Translations under genes and position numbers: made by a program
In this document: piece after piece, positions 34,574 to 41,586 of the stretch
Layout: every line of letters begins with the position of its first letter
How positions within the stretch are numbered: position 1 is the first letter of the stretch
The notes under the pieces: generated by a model
Database searches by the model: none
Seen by the model: only the letters and a program-made list of their open reading frames with translations
Told to the model about the DNA's origin: nothing
Origin: CAZIGK01 sp964538615
GTDB taxonomy: Bacteria > Pseudomonadota > Alphaproteobacteria > Rickettsiales > RI-342
Assembly: GCA_964538615.1 (NCBI GenBank)
Contig: CAZIGK010000015.1
Span: forward strand, 1-41,984
DNA: 41,984 nucleotides
Reading direction: 5' to 3'

Positions 34574-34903
34574 ATGTGGATGCACATGCTGGGAATGTTG
34601 TTGACAGAAGAAGAGCGTTGCCACGTACAGCAGAACGAGCCTTTGCGCATCGCCCTGAATCAGGAAGCGCAGACAGCCTTTCAGGCATTGGTGCAATTGG
34701 CAAGTGGTGATACCCGTATTCCGGCAGCATTGCATGAGCGGTTGCAGCAGGGTCATTTGTTAGATTTCGGTGGTGGAGTACGCGCAGAGTTGGTGCAGGC
34801 GCTGGAAGCAAGTTTTACCATCACACAGCCAGAAACCCATGTGCTGGAACTTGTGCGCAAGACAGAAGCGCAGCATATAGGTCGGGGCGGGCCAGGAGCG
34901 TGA
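34574..34903 (+). CDS. uncharacterised small protein (109 aa)
   Basis: I do not recognise this family. The product is soluble and mixed helical, with an acidic first half (TEEERCHVQQNEP), Gln/Ala-rich helices and a Gly-rich tail (GRGGPGA). It has one cysteine and no signal or membrane segment. GGAG lies 8-10 nt upstream of the ATG, which supports translation, and it starts 23 nt after glyS, so it may be cotranscribed. It converges with the next gene with 11 nt between stops. Confidence 0.6.
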   Translation: MWMHMLGMLLTEEERCHVQQNEPLRIALNQEAQTAFQALVQLASGDTRIPAALHERLQQGHLLDFGGGVRAELVQALEASFTITQPETHVLELVRKTEAQHIGRGGPGA

Positions 34904-34914
34904 TTGAGCGCGGG

Positions 34915-35178
34915 CTATAGTGTGCTGAGGAGAGGGTAATCTCCCGGTTCGGTCGCATCCAGCGCGGCTTGCAGAGCGGCCGTATCGCAGGCGGGGTGGT
35001 TCTTTAAGGTTTCTACAAACTGGGCAAACTGCGGTTGGTCATCGGTCGCTTGCAGTGCCAGACCGGGTACATGCAGTGTCAGTTGACGGATGCGCTGACC
35101 ATTGGCCTGATGGCGCACCAGTAATTCTGCCTGCTGGATGAGTTGCTGGGGCGTGAACTGTAACGGTGAACTGGTCAT
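34915..35178 (-). CDS. uncharacterised small protein (87 aa)
   Basis: No family is recognised. The product begins with a helical, Gln-rich segment (FTPQQLIQQAELLVRHQ). A stretch QRIRQLTLHVPGLALQATD follows, then an acidic tail (ATEPGDYPLLSTL). It has no signal or membrane segment. It sits 23 nt downstream of the 349-residue unknown gene on the same strand, suggesting one unit. Confidence 0.6.
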   Translation of the reverse strand: MTSSPLQFTPQQLIQQAELLVRHQANGQRIRQLTLHVPGLALQATDDQPQFAQFVETLKNHPACDTAALQAALDATEPGDYPLLSTL

Positions 35179-35201
35179 GCGGGTGCCCTTTTATGTAGCT
35201 G

Positions 35202-36251
35202 CTATGCAGCGATGCGCTGGCCTGTTTCGCACAGGCTGGCGCGCTGATGTTCTTGCCCGGCGAAGAGAGCTAGTTGGTAACGCTGGCTCAGGCCTTCTGT
35301 GACCACGTGTTTTGCTTCTTTTGCATCCTGCATGAAGGCGAGGATGCGTGGCTGCATTTCTTCAATAATGGCCTGCGCTTTGGTCAGGTCACTGCCGTGT
35401 AATGCCGGGTGGGCATTGGCTACGCATGGGGCATCGGCGGCCAGCCAGTCGGCAATGCTGGCCAGACGCGCAAAGGCGGTGACGACTTTGCCCGCAGAAG
35501 CACCGTGCAGGGCGCCCATGGCTTCCTGCTTTTTCAGGCGGTCAGCCACTTTTTGTAGGCGTTCTTCCAGCGGGACATATGCGCCGGAATCACGATCCAG
35601 CATGGTCATTTCTGCCCCATGGCGTCCGGTTTGTAGGCCGGCTTCCACACAGGTGGCAATCATGATTTCCTGCACGCCACCCGTGGATGCATACCATGGG
35701 GAGGTGAAGTCTTTTTGCGTCATGACATCGGCATAATGGCGAATCAGCATTTCCCATAGGGTCATGTAGTCGGCTTCGTTCATTTTCATTTCCGGCAGCC
35801 CAGCGGCGGCAGCAGCGGCTTTCATCAGCCACCCTAAATGCTCGATACCGGTCGGGTTCATGTAAAAATAGCTGCCATGCTGTTGCTCGACAACGGTACG
35901 GGCAGGAGACGAGGCGAATTTCAGTCCATCTTCTTTGGCGAGTTCCATGTTGCGGGCAACAACCCCTGCCAGCAATTCCGGATGGTGATAAATATCCGCT
36001 TCGTTGGAAAGAATGCCTTGCTCTACCAGTTCTACGACCGGATAGCCACTGGTGATGGGAGTCGGGCCATAGACAATGGCCTGATTGGGCTGGTTATGCA
36101 GATTAATAATTTGAATGACGGCAGGCAGCATCGCCTGAATGAGCAGCTTTTTCTCCGGTGCCAGACGGCTGATATGGTAGTCCTGAAACAGTTCGGCCGG
36201 ACGGGTGAACATATCGCGGAATTGCTCTTCCGAGAGGATGCGTGAAGTCAT
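35202..36251 (-). CDS. uncharacterised protein (349 aa)
   Basis: No family is recognised. The protein is soluble, mostly helical and rich in Ala, Gln and Met. Blocks that may help a search are LLIQAMLPAVIQIINLHNQP, YFYMNPTGIEHLGWLMKAAA, MTLWEMLIRHYADVM, ASTGGVQEIMIATCVEAGL and HGASAGKVVTAFARLASIAD. There is no signal peptide, membrane helix or nucleotide-binding loop. The start is supported by AGGAAC 8 nt upstream. It is transcribed with the 87-residue gene and separated from rpmE by a terminator-like hairpin. Confidence 0.8.
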   Translation of the reverse strand: MTSRILSEEQFRDMFTRPAELFQDYHISRLAPEKKLLIQAMLPAVIQIINLHNQPNQAIVYGPTPITSGYPVVELVEQGILSNEADIYHHPELLAGVVARNMELAKEDGLKFASSPARTVVEQQHGSYFYMNPTGIEHLGWLMKAAAAAAGLPEMKMNEADYMTLWEMLIRHYADVMTQKDFTSPWYASTGGVQEIMIATCVEAGLQTGRHGAEMTMLDRDSGAYVPLEERLQKVADRLKKQEAMGALHGASAGKVVTAFARLASIADWLAADAPCVANAHPALHGSDLTKAQAIIEEMQPRILAFMQDAKEAKHVVTEGLSQRYQLALFAGQEHQRASLCETGQRIAA

Positions 36252-36360
36252 GTGTGAAGTTCCTGTTGAGGAGATGTTTATTCTATTATGCCGATGGGGT
36301 TATCAGAGAGCAGAAAGGAAAGCAAGGGTTGATGTGAGATGGATGGGATGTGCAGATAAG

Positions 36361-36398
36361 GCAAAGGCCAGCGTCACGGGTGTGAGGCTGGCCTTTGC
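36361..36398 (-). terminator. hairpin between rpmE and the 349-aa gene
   Basis: GCAAAGGCCAGC (36361-36372) and GCTGGCCTTTGC (36387-36398) form a perfect 12-bp stem with a 14-nt loop, 50 nt past the rpmE stop. The minus-strand continuation CTTATCT is only weakly T-rich, so it is a likely but imperfect terminator. Confidence 0.5.
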
Positions 36399-36447
36399 GG
36401 AGGGGGGTTTTCCTGTTTCCCTGATGGTGGGGAAAAGGGATACGCGC

Positions 36448-36678
36448 TTAGCTGTTGGCTTTGCGAGGAGCAAACCCAGCGAAACGCTGGTTGAATTTCT
36501 CAACCTGACCGGTTTTCTTGATGTGCACACCGCCTACGTAGGCTGGGTGGGTCAGGTGGTCAATATCCAGAGAAATGCTATCGCCTTCTTTGCCGTAGGT
36601 TGAGCGGGTCTGAATTTTGGTGCCGTCGGTCAGAACAACGGTAATATTGTGATAATCCGGGTGGATGCCTTTTTTCAT
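36448..36678 (-). CDS. rpmE: 50S ribosomal protein L31
   Basis: L31 bridges the ribosomal subunits. The 76-residue product begins MKKGIHPDYHNITVVLTDGT and has the family blocks QTRSTYGKEGD and LDIDHLTHPAYVGG, ending VEKFNQRFAGF. It has no cysteine, so it is the zinc-free form usual in Alphaproteobacteria. A good promoter lies at 36766-36794. A 12-bp hairpin follows the gene. Confidence 0.95.
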   Translation of the reverse strand: MKKGIHPDYHNITVVLTDGTKIQTRSTYGKEGDSISLDIDHLTHPAYVGGVHIKKTGQVEKFNQRFAGFAPRKANS

Positions 36679-36765
36679 AGCCTCAAAAACTCCAAGTCAT
36701 AATGATGCACAGCCACGGCCTGTTTCAATTGCACTACCGCACCGCACGATGGTAAGGAAACGGGG

Positions 36766-36794
36766 TGTATAATGCAAAAACGGGTAAATGGCAA
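36766..36794 (-). promoter_or_regulatory. predicted promoter of rpmE
   Basis: On the minus strand TTGCCA (36794-36789) is followed after 17 nt by TATACA (36771-36766). The predicted start near 36759 gives an 80-nt leader with TTGGAG before the ATG. Confidence 0.6.
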
Positions 36795-36820
36795 GTGGTT
36801 ATGTGCGGGTGCCTGAGGCG

Positions 36821-37552
36821 TTACCGTTGGCTGGCTTTCTTTTTCGCGGCGAGAATATTCATGCTTTCCACCCCCAGCGAGAAGGCCATCGCAAAATAAA
36901 TGTAACCACGCGGCAGATGGAAGCCAAAACCTTCTGCCATGAGCAAGACCCCGACCAGCAGAATAAAGGCCAGCGCCAGCATTTTTAAGGTCGGATAGGT
37001 GTTAATGAAATCAGACACCCAGGCGCTGCAAAGCAACATGACCAGCATGGCGCCCACCATGGCCGCAATGATGACGGGGACAATATCCGTCATGCCGACA
37101 GCGGTAATGACGGAATCAAACGAAAAGACAATATCAATGACGATAATTTGACCAATAACCAGTGCCAGCGCCCCTTTGCTGGCTTTCAGCTCTTTCGCTT
37201 CCTCGTGCAATAATTCTTCCCGCATGCTGCCCGTGGCCTTGTAGATGAGGAATAACCCGCCAAGGAGCATGAGCAAATCTCTGCCGGAGAAGCCATGCCC
37301 TGCCACGGATACGACGGGTTGCGTCAGCCCCATAATCCATGCCAGCCCAAGCAAAATGAGAATACGAAAGACCATGGCCAGCGCCAGACCCGCGGTGCGG
37401 GCAGTGCGCGCCTTGGCGCGTGGCAGATGTTGCACCAGCAAAGCAATGAAAATGACGTTATCAATGCCGAGGATAATCTCTAACCCTAGCAGGGTGAAAA
37501 AGCTGGCCAGCACAGTGGCATCCAGAAAAGAGGCGAGGGTCAGCTCATCCAT
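36821..37552 (-). CDS. TerC-family integral membrane protein
   Basis: TerC/Alx proteins are inner-membrane proteins tied to metal, often manganese, homeostasis and to loading exported metalloenzymes. The 243-residue product has about seven membrane helices, with the conserved acidic pairs LGIDNVIFIAL (near 30) and FSFDSVITAVG (near 145), and a charged central loop (REELLHEEAKELKASK). I chose the ATG at 37552 (AGGA about 10 nt upstream); longer frames run into the tRNA-tail array. The promoter lies at the edge of that array, and the tRNA upstream points the same way. Confidence 0.9.
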   Translation of the reverse strand: MDELTLASFLDATVLASFFTLLGLEIILGIDNVIFIALLVQHLPRAKARTARTAGLALAMVFRILILLGLAWIMGLTQPVVSVAGHGFSGRDLLMLLGGLFLIYKATGSMREELLHEEAKELKASKGALALVIGQIIVIDIVFSFDSVITAVGMTDIVPVIIAAMVGAMLVMLLCSAWVSDFINTYPTLKMLALAFILLVGVLLMAEGFGFHLPRGYIYFAMAFSLGVESMNILAAKKKASQR

Positions 37553-37592
37553 AAGGGTGTATCCTGTCAGTGACATCACGCAAAGTGAGCGC

Positions 37593-37621
37593 ACTATAGA
37601 GACTATGCAGGAAGGGCGCAA
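37593..37621 (-). promoter_or_regulatory. predicted promoter of terC at the array border
   Basis: On the minus strand TTGCGC (37621-37616), a 17-nt spacer and TATAGT (37598-37593). The -35 box touches the last base of the tRNA-tail array. The predicted start near 37586 gives a 34-nt leader. Confidence 0.5.
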
Positions 37622-38004
37622 GGGGGTTACAAATCCCTGAAGATGCTTTGGCGGCTCTTGAAATGGTGGGGGCAGAGGGATTTGAACCAGCAAAGCACGC
37701 GCTGGCGCGTGTTTGCCTTTATAGATTCAGGGGGTTGCAAATCCCTGGAGATGCCTTGGGTACTCTTGAAATGGTGGGGGCAGAGGGATTTGAACCAGCA
37801 AAGCACGCGCTGGCGCGNNNNNNNNNNNNNNNNNNNNNNNNNNNNNNNNNNNNNNNNNNNNNNNNNNNNNNNNNNNNNNNNNNNNNNNNNNNNNNNNNNN
37901 NNNNNNNNNNNNNNNNNTGTTTGCCTTTATAGATTCAGGGGGGGGCAAATCCCTGAAGATGCCTTGGGTACTCTTGAAATGGTGGGGGCAGAGGGATTTG
38001 AACC
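37622..38004 (-). repeat. tandem array of tRNA-CAU 3' ends (108-bp unit)
   Basis: Read on the minus strand, the 3' 25 nt of the tRNA (from GGTTCAAA in the T-arm through the encoded CCA) plus flanking DNA is repeated with a 108-bp period; AAATCCCT on the plus strand begins at 37631, 37739 and 37947. Removing the 100 N makes the last step exactly 108 too. Each unit holds the tRNA tail, a 25-nt spacer, an inverted T-arm copy (plus-strand sites 37622-37638, 37730-37746 and 37938-37954) and a hairpin CACGCGC-tg-GCGCGTG extended by GCAAA/TTTGC. Units differ at a few bases. Peptides read from it are artefacts. Confidence 0.9.
37818..37917. other. assembly gap (100 N) inside the tRNA-CAU array
   Basis: Exactly 100 N, the usual placeholder for a gap of unknown length. 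Flanks join in register with the 108-bp period, so whole repeat units are probably missing. Confidence 0.95.
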
Positions 38005-38055
38005 CCCGGCCAAGGCGTTATGAGCGCCCTGCTCTAACCGCTGAGCTATGCCCCC
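37980..38055 (-). tRNA. tRNA with CAU anticodon, probably tRNA-Ile2 (lysidine type)
   Basis: A 73-nt cloverleaf (37983-38055) is followed by an encoded CCA (37980-37982). Acceptor GGGGGCA/TGCCCCC, D-stem GCTC/GAGC, anticodon stem GGGCG/CGCCT (one G-T) with loop CTCATAA, and T-stem GGGGG/CCCTC (one G-T) with loop TTCAAAT. It is not initiator tRNA, because 1-72 pair as G-C. The variable region TTGGCC resembles E. coli tRNA-Ile2 (TTGGTC) more than elongator Met (GGGGTC), so Ile(CAU) modified by TilS is favoured; elongator Met is possible. Confidence 0.88.
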
Positions 38056-38075
38056 ACAGGGTCACCTGCAGATAG

Positions 38076-38103
38076 CTATAATACGCAGCAGGCGCCGCAG
38101 CAA
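38076..38103 (-). promoter_or_regulatory. possible promoter of tRNA-CAU
   Basis: On the minus strand TTGCTG (38103-38098), a 16-nt spacer and TTATAG (38081-38076), about 20 nt before the tRNA 5' end. Neighbouring registers such as TATTAT are also possible. Confidence 0.4.
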
Positions 38104-38176
38104 TAAAAAATATCCTAACCTGCTGGGGTGGGTGGGCGTATCAGGCAGGGTAGAGCTTCTCTGACGGATCGTCCTT

Positions 38177-38205
38177 TTGCATCCCTCGTGATAGCTTGCT
38201 ACAGT
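38177..38205 (+). promoter_or_regulatory. predicted promoter of ydbH-ynbE-ydbL
   Basis: TTGCAT (38177-38182), a 17-nt spacer and TACAGT (38200-38205) with an extended TGC before the -10. The 15-mer starting at 38201 also occurs at 24160. Confidence 0.5.
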
Positions 38206-38238
38206 GCGAAAGTAATGTGTAGGCGGAGGGGCTGAAGG

Positions 38239-40209
38239 GTGGTGTTTCTACGAATCATGGCACGGGTCGCGGTGGTGGTGGTGGGTATGGGTATGACCAT
38301 GGCAGTCGTGCTTTGGCTTTCCACCAGCGCGCAGCAATGGTTGTTGCGGCAGATCATGAGCGAGGATATATGGCAGGCGTTACGTTGGGAAAAGCTGACC
38401 CTGCGGCGCCATGCCTGGGTGGTGGAAGGGGTGCATTATGCGGGTCTGCCCCATCATATGCAGCGCGCAGTCATTGAAAAGCCATGGCAATGGTTACGTG
38501 GTGAGCCGTTGCGTTTGCGGGTCGAAGGGCTGACGGTGCATCTGCATCCATCGTCGGCGGGAGGTGGGTGGTATGTGCCGTTGCCTTCTGTACCAGAGGG
38601 GCATCAGCGGGCTGCGGTCGCCACCACGCGTCTTGTGCCCCCGATGCAATTGGAATGGCAGGACGTGACCTTGCTGTTGCATTCCACACACAGCGAAGCG
38701 AATGCAGATGGAGAGCTTTCTCCCATGGCGCGGCTGACCAGTCGGGGTGTGGTGCACACCGATTGTCGGGGTGGGCAGGTAACGGTGCAGCCAGACGTGC
38801 CGCAGGGCTGGCAACTGGCCGCAGGAATACGGCTGGCAGAGCCATGGCGACAGCCGATGACTCTGGAGGTACAGCCCGCTGCGCAGGCGTGCCAAATGCG
38901 ACTGACGCTGCCGGATGTGGCGGTGACCACAAGCGATGATTCCGCACGGGCAATACGGTTGCAGGCGCCGGAATGGCAGGTGACTTTGCCCGGTCAGGGA
39001 TTGCTGACCTTCCTGACGGGCGGTAGGCAGGAAGATGCACCCCGTCTGCATATTCCGGTGATGCAATGGCACCAAAAAGAGACAAAAACACCGGCATGGC
39101 AGGCGATGACGCATCCCCTGACGCTGGATGTCACCTTGCAGAAGCAGGCCAAAGATTGGTGGCTGGAGGGAGCCTTGACCCCGACGGGAGGGAAAGCGGC
39201 AGACCATGCCGGAACGGTGATGTCTGTACCCTTTGCGCTACGGGTGGCCGAGGAAGGGGGATGGCAGGCGACATCCTCCATGCCGGATACGCCGTTAACG
39301 ACCCTCTGGCCCGGCTTGCAGGCCATGCTGCCGATGCTGTCGGATGTGCCCATGGTGGCAAAACAGGGAAGCGTGCAGTATCAGGCGATATGGGATAGCC
39401 AGCAGGGTGAGGCTCCTTTTAACGTCCAGTACCGGATGCAGAATGCCGTATGGCAGTATGCTCAGTTGATACTGGACGGGGTGCAGGTACGAGGGGCGCT
39501 GGAAGGCATGCCGTTGCGCAGTGTTACCCCGACAGAGGTGAAGGTGGCGAGCATTCCCTTGCAGTCGCCATTGCGTGATGGGCAGGTGGGGGTGTTGTGG
39601 CTGGGAGATAGTGTGCGCCTTACGGCTAGTCGCTGGCAATGGGCGGGGGGTACATTGCAAACGGAGCCGTTGCGTATCAGCATACCGAATCCATTGCCGA
39701 TAACAGCGGAGGTCAGGGTGCAGCAGGTGGATGTGGAACAACTGGCAGGTAGCCTGCTGAAAGGGCAACTGGTGGCTACCGGACGTCTGAATGGTACAGT
39801 GCCGGTGACCTACAGTGCCAAAGGGCTGCAACTACAGCAGGGTGAACTTTCCAGCAGTGGGGACGGGCATATACGTTACATTCCCGCGCCGGATACGGCA
39901 CTGGCCAGCGTAGACAATGCGCAGATGCAACTGGTGCGGGATGCTTTGAAGGATTTTCAGTATGAGCAACTGGAGATGCATCTTTCCAGCGATGCAGATG
40001 AGCCGGAAAAGCTGACCCTACAGTTAAAACTGCAGGGGCGTAATGCTGCTATTTCGGATGCGCGGCCTATTCATTTGAATGTACGAGTGACCGGGCATTT
40101 AATGGACATTCTGGGGCAAAGCCTCTATGCTGCGGAATTGCCCGCCCATCTGCAACAACAACTGCAACAACAGGTGCCCAAGCATGCAAACACTCACCCC
40201 TCACCCTAA
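38239..40209 (+). CDS. ydbH: YdbH-like AsmA-family phospholipid transport protein
   Basis: YdbH, with TamB and YhdP, is thought to form a periplasmic bridge carrying phospholipids from inner to outer membrane. The 656-residue product has one N-terminal TM (about 7-30), then a long region of amphipathic beta strands without enzyme motifs, as in AsmA-like proteins, and a Gln-rich end (QQQLQQQV). It is shorter than E. coli YdbH. Identity rests strongly on its neighbours ynbE and ydbL in the same order as in E. coli. The start is GTG at 38239 with GGAGG 9 nt upstream; ATG at 38257 is the alternative. Confidence 0.83.
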   Translation: MVFLRIMARVAVVVVGMGMTMAVVLWLSTSAQQWLLRQIMSEDIWQALRWEKLTLRRHAWVVEGVHYAGLPHHMQRAVIEKPWQWLRGEPLRLRVEGLTVHLHPSSAGGGWYVPLPSVPEGHQRAAVATTRLVPPMQLEWQDVTLLLHSTHSEANADGELSPMARLTSRGVVHTDCRGGQVTVQPDVPQGWQLAAGIRLAEPWRQPMTLEVQPAAQACQMRLTLPDVAVTTSDDSARAIRLQAPEWQVTLPGQGLLTFLTGGRQEDAPRLHIPVMQWHQKETKTPAWQAMTHPLTLDVTLQKQAKDWWLEGALTPTGGKAADHAGTVMSVPFALRVAEEGGWQATSSMPDTPLTTLWPGLQAMLPMLSDVPMVAKQGSVQYQAIWDSQQGEAPFNVQYRMQNAVWQYAQLILDGVQVRGALEGMPLRSVTPTEVKVASIPLQSPLRDGQVGVLWLGDSVRLTASRWQWAGGTLQTEPLRISIPNPLPITAEVRVQQVDVEQLAGSLLKGQLVATGRLNGTVPVTYSAKGLQLQQGELSSSGDGHIRYIPAPDTALASVDNAQMQLVRDALKDFQYEQLEMHLSSDADEPEKLTLQLKLQGRNAAISDARPIHLNVRVTGHLMDILGQSLYAAELPAHLQQQLQQQVPKHANTHPSP

Positions 40210-40399
40210 TGGCCGGACACGAATGGCCGTGGGGCTGGCTTCGGTTTTATGGCTGGTTGCCTGCACCCCGACGGTACAGGTCGCGGCGCCGGATAAGCCG
40301 ATTGAAATTAACCTGAATGTGAATATTGAGCATCGGATCAAGGTGGAAATAGACCGGGATCTGGAGCAGCTTTTTGAAAAAGAATCCGATATTTTTTAG
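40184..40399 (+). CDS. ynbE: YnbE-like outer-membrane lipoprotein
   Basis: YnbE is a small lipoprotein proposed to extend the YdbH bridge at the outer membrane. The 71-residue product has a signal segment ending in the lipobox LVAC (Cys27), then TPTVQVAAPDKPIEINLNV, NIEHRIKVEID and a DLEQLFEKESDIF end, closely matching the E. coli pattern of AAP-x-x-PI-x-IN-x-NV-x-IEH. The ATG at 40184 lies within the end of ydbH (26-nt overlap) with CAGGTG upstream; ATG at 40223 would leave a very short n-region. Confidence 0.9.
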   Translation: MQTLTPHPNGRTRMAVGLASVLWLVACTPTVQVAAPDKPIEINLNVNIEHRIKVEIDRDLEQLFEKESDIF

Positions 40400-40481
40400 G
40401 GTGTTAATGATGCTCTGAGCGGGCATGGTGGCGCCTTGGGGCAGGTGGTTCTGCATCGATTGTTTTTAGTGGAGGTTTTTT

Positions 40482-40811
40482 ATGCGTTCTGTCTTTTGGT
40501 TGGCGGTGGCCTGTATGCTGTGGGTAGGGATTTCTCCTGTCTATGCATTGGATTTGGATAGCGCCAAGGCGCAAGGCATGGTGGGCGAGCAGGCGGATGG
40601 CTATATTGCAGCGGTTTCTGCCACGCCATCTGCGGAAGTGCAGCAATTGGTGCATAGCATTAACCAGAAGCGCAAAGCGCATTACCGCTCCATCAGTCAG
40701 GAGCAGTCTCAGGTCCTGGAGACCGTGGAAGCCCTGGCAGGAGCCAAGCTGATTGAGCGGGCTGCTGTTGGAGAATATATTAACACGGGCGGCGGCTGGC
40801 GCAAAAAATAA
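40482..40811 (+). CDS. ydbL: YdbL-family periplasmic protein (DUF1318)
   Basis: YdbL is a periplasmic chaperone-like partner encoded with ydbH and ynbE. The 109-residue product has a signal peptide cleaved after about residue 22 (VYA-LDL) and then the DUF1318 block: LDSAKAQGMVGEQADGYIAAV, SINQKRKAHYRSIS, VETVEALAGAKLIERA-like and the end GEYINTGGGWRKK. GGAGG lies 6 nt before the ATG. It is 82 nt downstream of ynbE and converges with bamE. Confidence 0.92.
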   Translation: MRSVFWLAVACMLWVGISPVYALDLDSAKAQGMVGEQADGYIAAVSATPSAEVQQLVHSINQKRKAHYRSISQEQSQVLETVEALAGAKLIERAAVGEYINTGGGWRKK

Positions 40812-40836
40812 GCCCGTCTATGAAAAGGCGCGTGTG

Positions 40837-41325
40837 TTATGGGCCGCCAGCAGCACCACCGCCAGCCGCCATATCCTCCCCACGGCCCTGTTTGTTGAAG
40901 CGACCAAAATTGCCAATGAGTTGTTCCATCACGCTCATGTCGTGACCTTCTGTGGGGGTGACGCGGTGATTCATGCTGACAAAGCGGGCGTCTTCCTCGT
41001 TCTTTTGTTCGATGTCTTTGACGATACCAGCGTCATCGAAACTAATGGCGATAACCTGCTGGGTTTGGATTTCCGGGTCTAATATGCTGACTTTTTTCAG
41101 CGTATTGCCAATGTAGAGCCAACGCTGATCCCCGAAGCTGTGCCAACTGGACGGGGTGCCAAGGGCGGCCAGTACATCTTCCCGCGTGCTTTTACCAACC
41201 TGCACTTTATCCAACTGGCCGTCACTTAGTTGATAACCGGTTTGTTGTTCTGCAGCGCAGGCGGTAAGCAGCCACAGGAGGGTTGCTATCAGGCTGTAAT
41301 GCCGTCTCTCTCTCGCCTTGGGCAT
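40837..41325 (-). CDS. bamE: BamE-family (SmpA/OmlA) outer-membrane lipoprotein
   Basis: BamE is a lipoprotein subunit of the outer-membrane protein assembly complex. From the ATG at 41325 the 162-residue product has a signal segment with lipobox LTAC (Cys23), then the SmpA/OmlA fold: QLDKVQVGKSTREDVLAALG, PSSWHSFGDQRWLYIG, VIAISFDDAGIVKDIE. It ends in a Gly/Ala-rich tail. The first ATG at 41340 adds five residues. It converges with ydbL and is divergent from tRNA-Arg. Confidence 0.9.
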   Translation of the reverse strand: MPKARERRHYSLIATLLWLLTACAAEQQTGYQLSDGQLDKVQVGKSTREDVLAALGTPSSWHSFGDQRWLYIGNTLKKVSILDPEIQTQQVIAISFDDAGIVKDIEQKNEEDARFVSMNHRVTPTEGHDMSVMEQLIGNFGRFNKQGRGEDMAAGGGAAGGP

Positions 41326-41452
41326 GGTCGGTATGTCCATATGATGGGTTGCTTTGTTAGCCTTGGCATCCCATGACGGAATGGCTGGCTAAAAAAATAG
41401 GTGCTTTTCTGTAACATATTTACGGGCTTTCGCCAATGGCTGATAAAAACCC

Positions 41453-41481
41453 TTGCCAGATGATAAAAGCTTTGTTACAAG
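41453..41481 (+). promoter_or_regulatory. predicted promoter of tRNA-Arg
   Basis: TTGCCA (41453-41458), a 17-nt spacer and TACAAG (41476-41481), placing the start about 22 nt before the tRNA 5' end. Confidence 0.5.
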
Positions 41482-41509
41482 GCACGTCCATTTGATGCAA
41501 ATGCATTGC

Positions 41510-41586
41510 GGTCCCTTAGCTCAGCTGGATAGAGCATTTGACTACGAATCAAAAGGTCGGGCGTTCGAATCGCTCAGGGACCGCCA
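41510..41586 (+). tRNA. tRNA-Arg (anticodon ACG)
   Basis: A 74-nt cloverleaf (41510-41583) is followed by an encoded CCA (41584-41586). Acceptor GGTCCCT/AGGGACC with discriminator G, D-stem GCTC/GAGC, anticodon stem TTTGA/TCAAA with loop CTACGAA, and T-stem GGGCG/CGCTC (one G-T) with loop TTCGAAT. ACG (A34 normally converted to inosine) reads CGU/CGC/CGA. The tandem array of its 3' end starts in its T-loop. Confidence 0.95.

Noticed and set aside
37643..38023. Open frames across the tRNA-CAU array giving repeated WGQRDLNQQS- or GAEGFEPA-like peptides
   Set aside because: The 108-bp period is a multiple of three, so several frames stay open. Such peptides are well-known artefacts of translating tRNA sequence, and the 100 N sit inside the frames.
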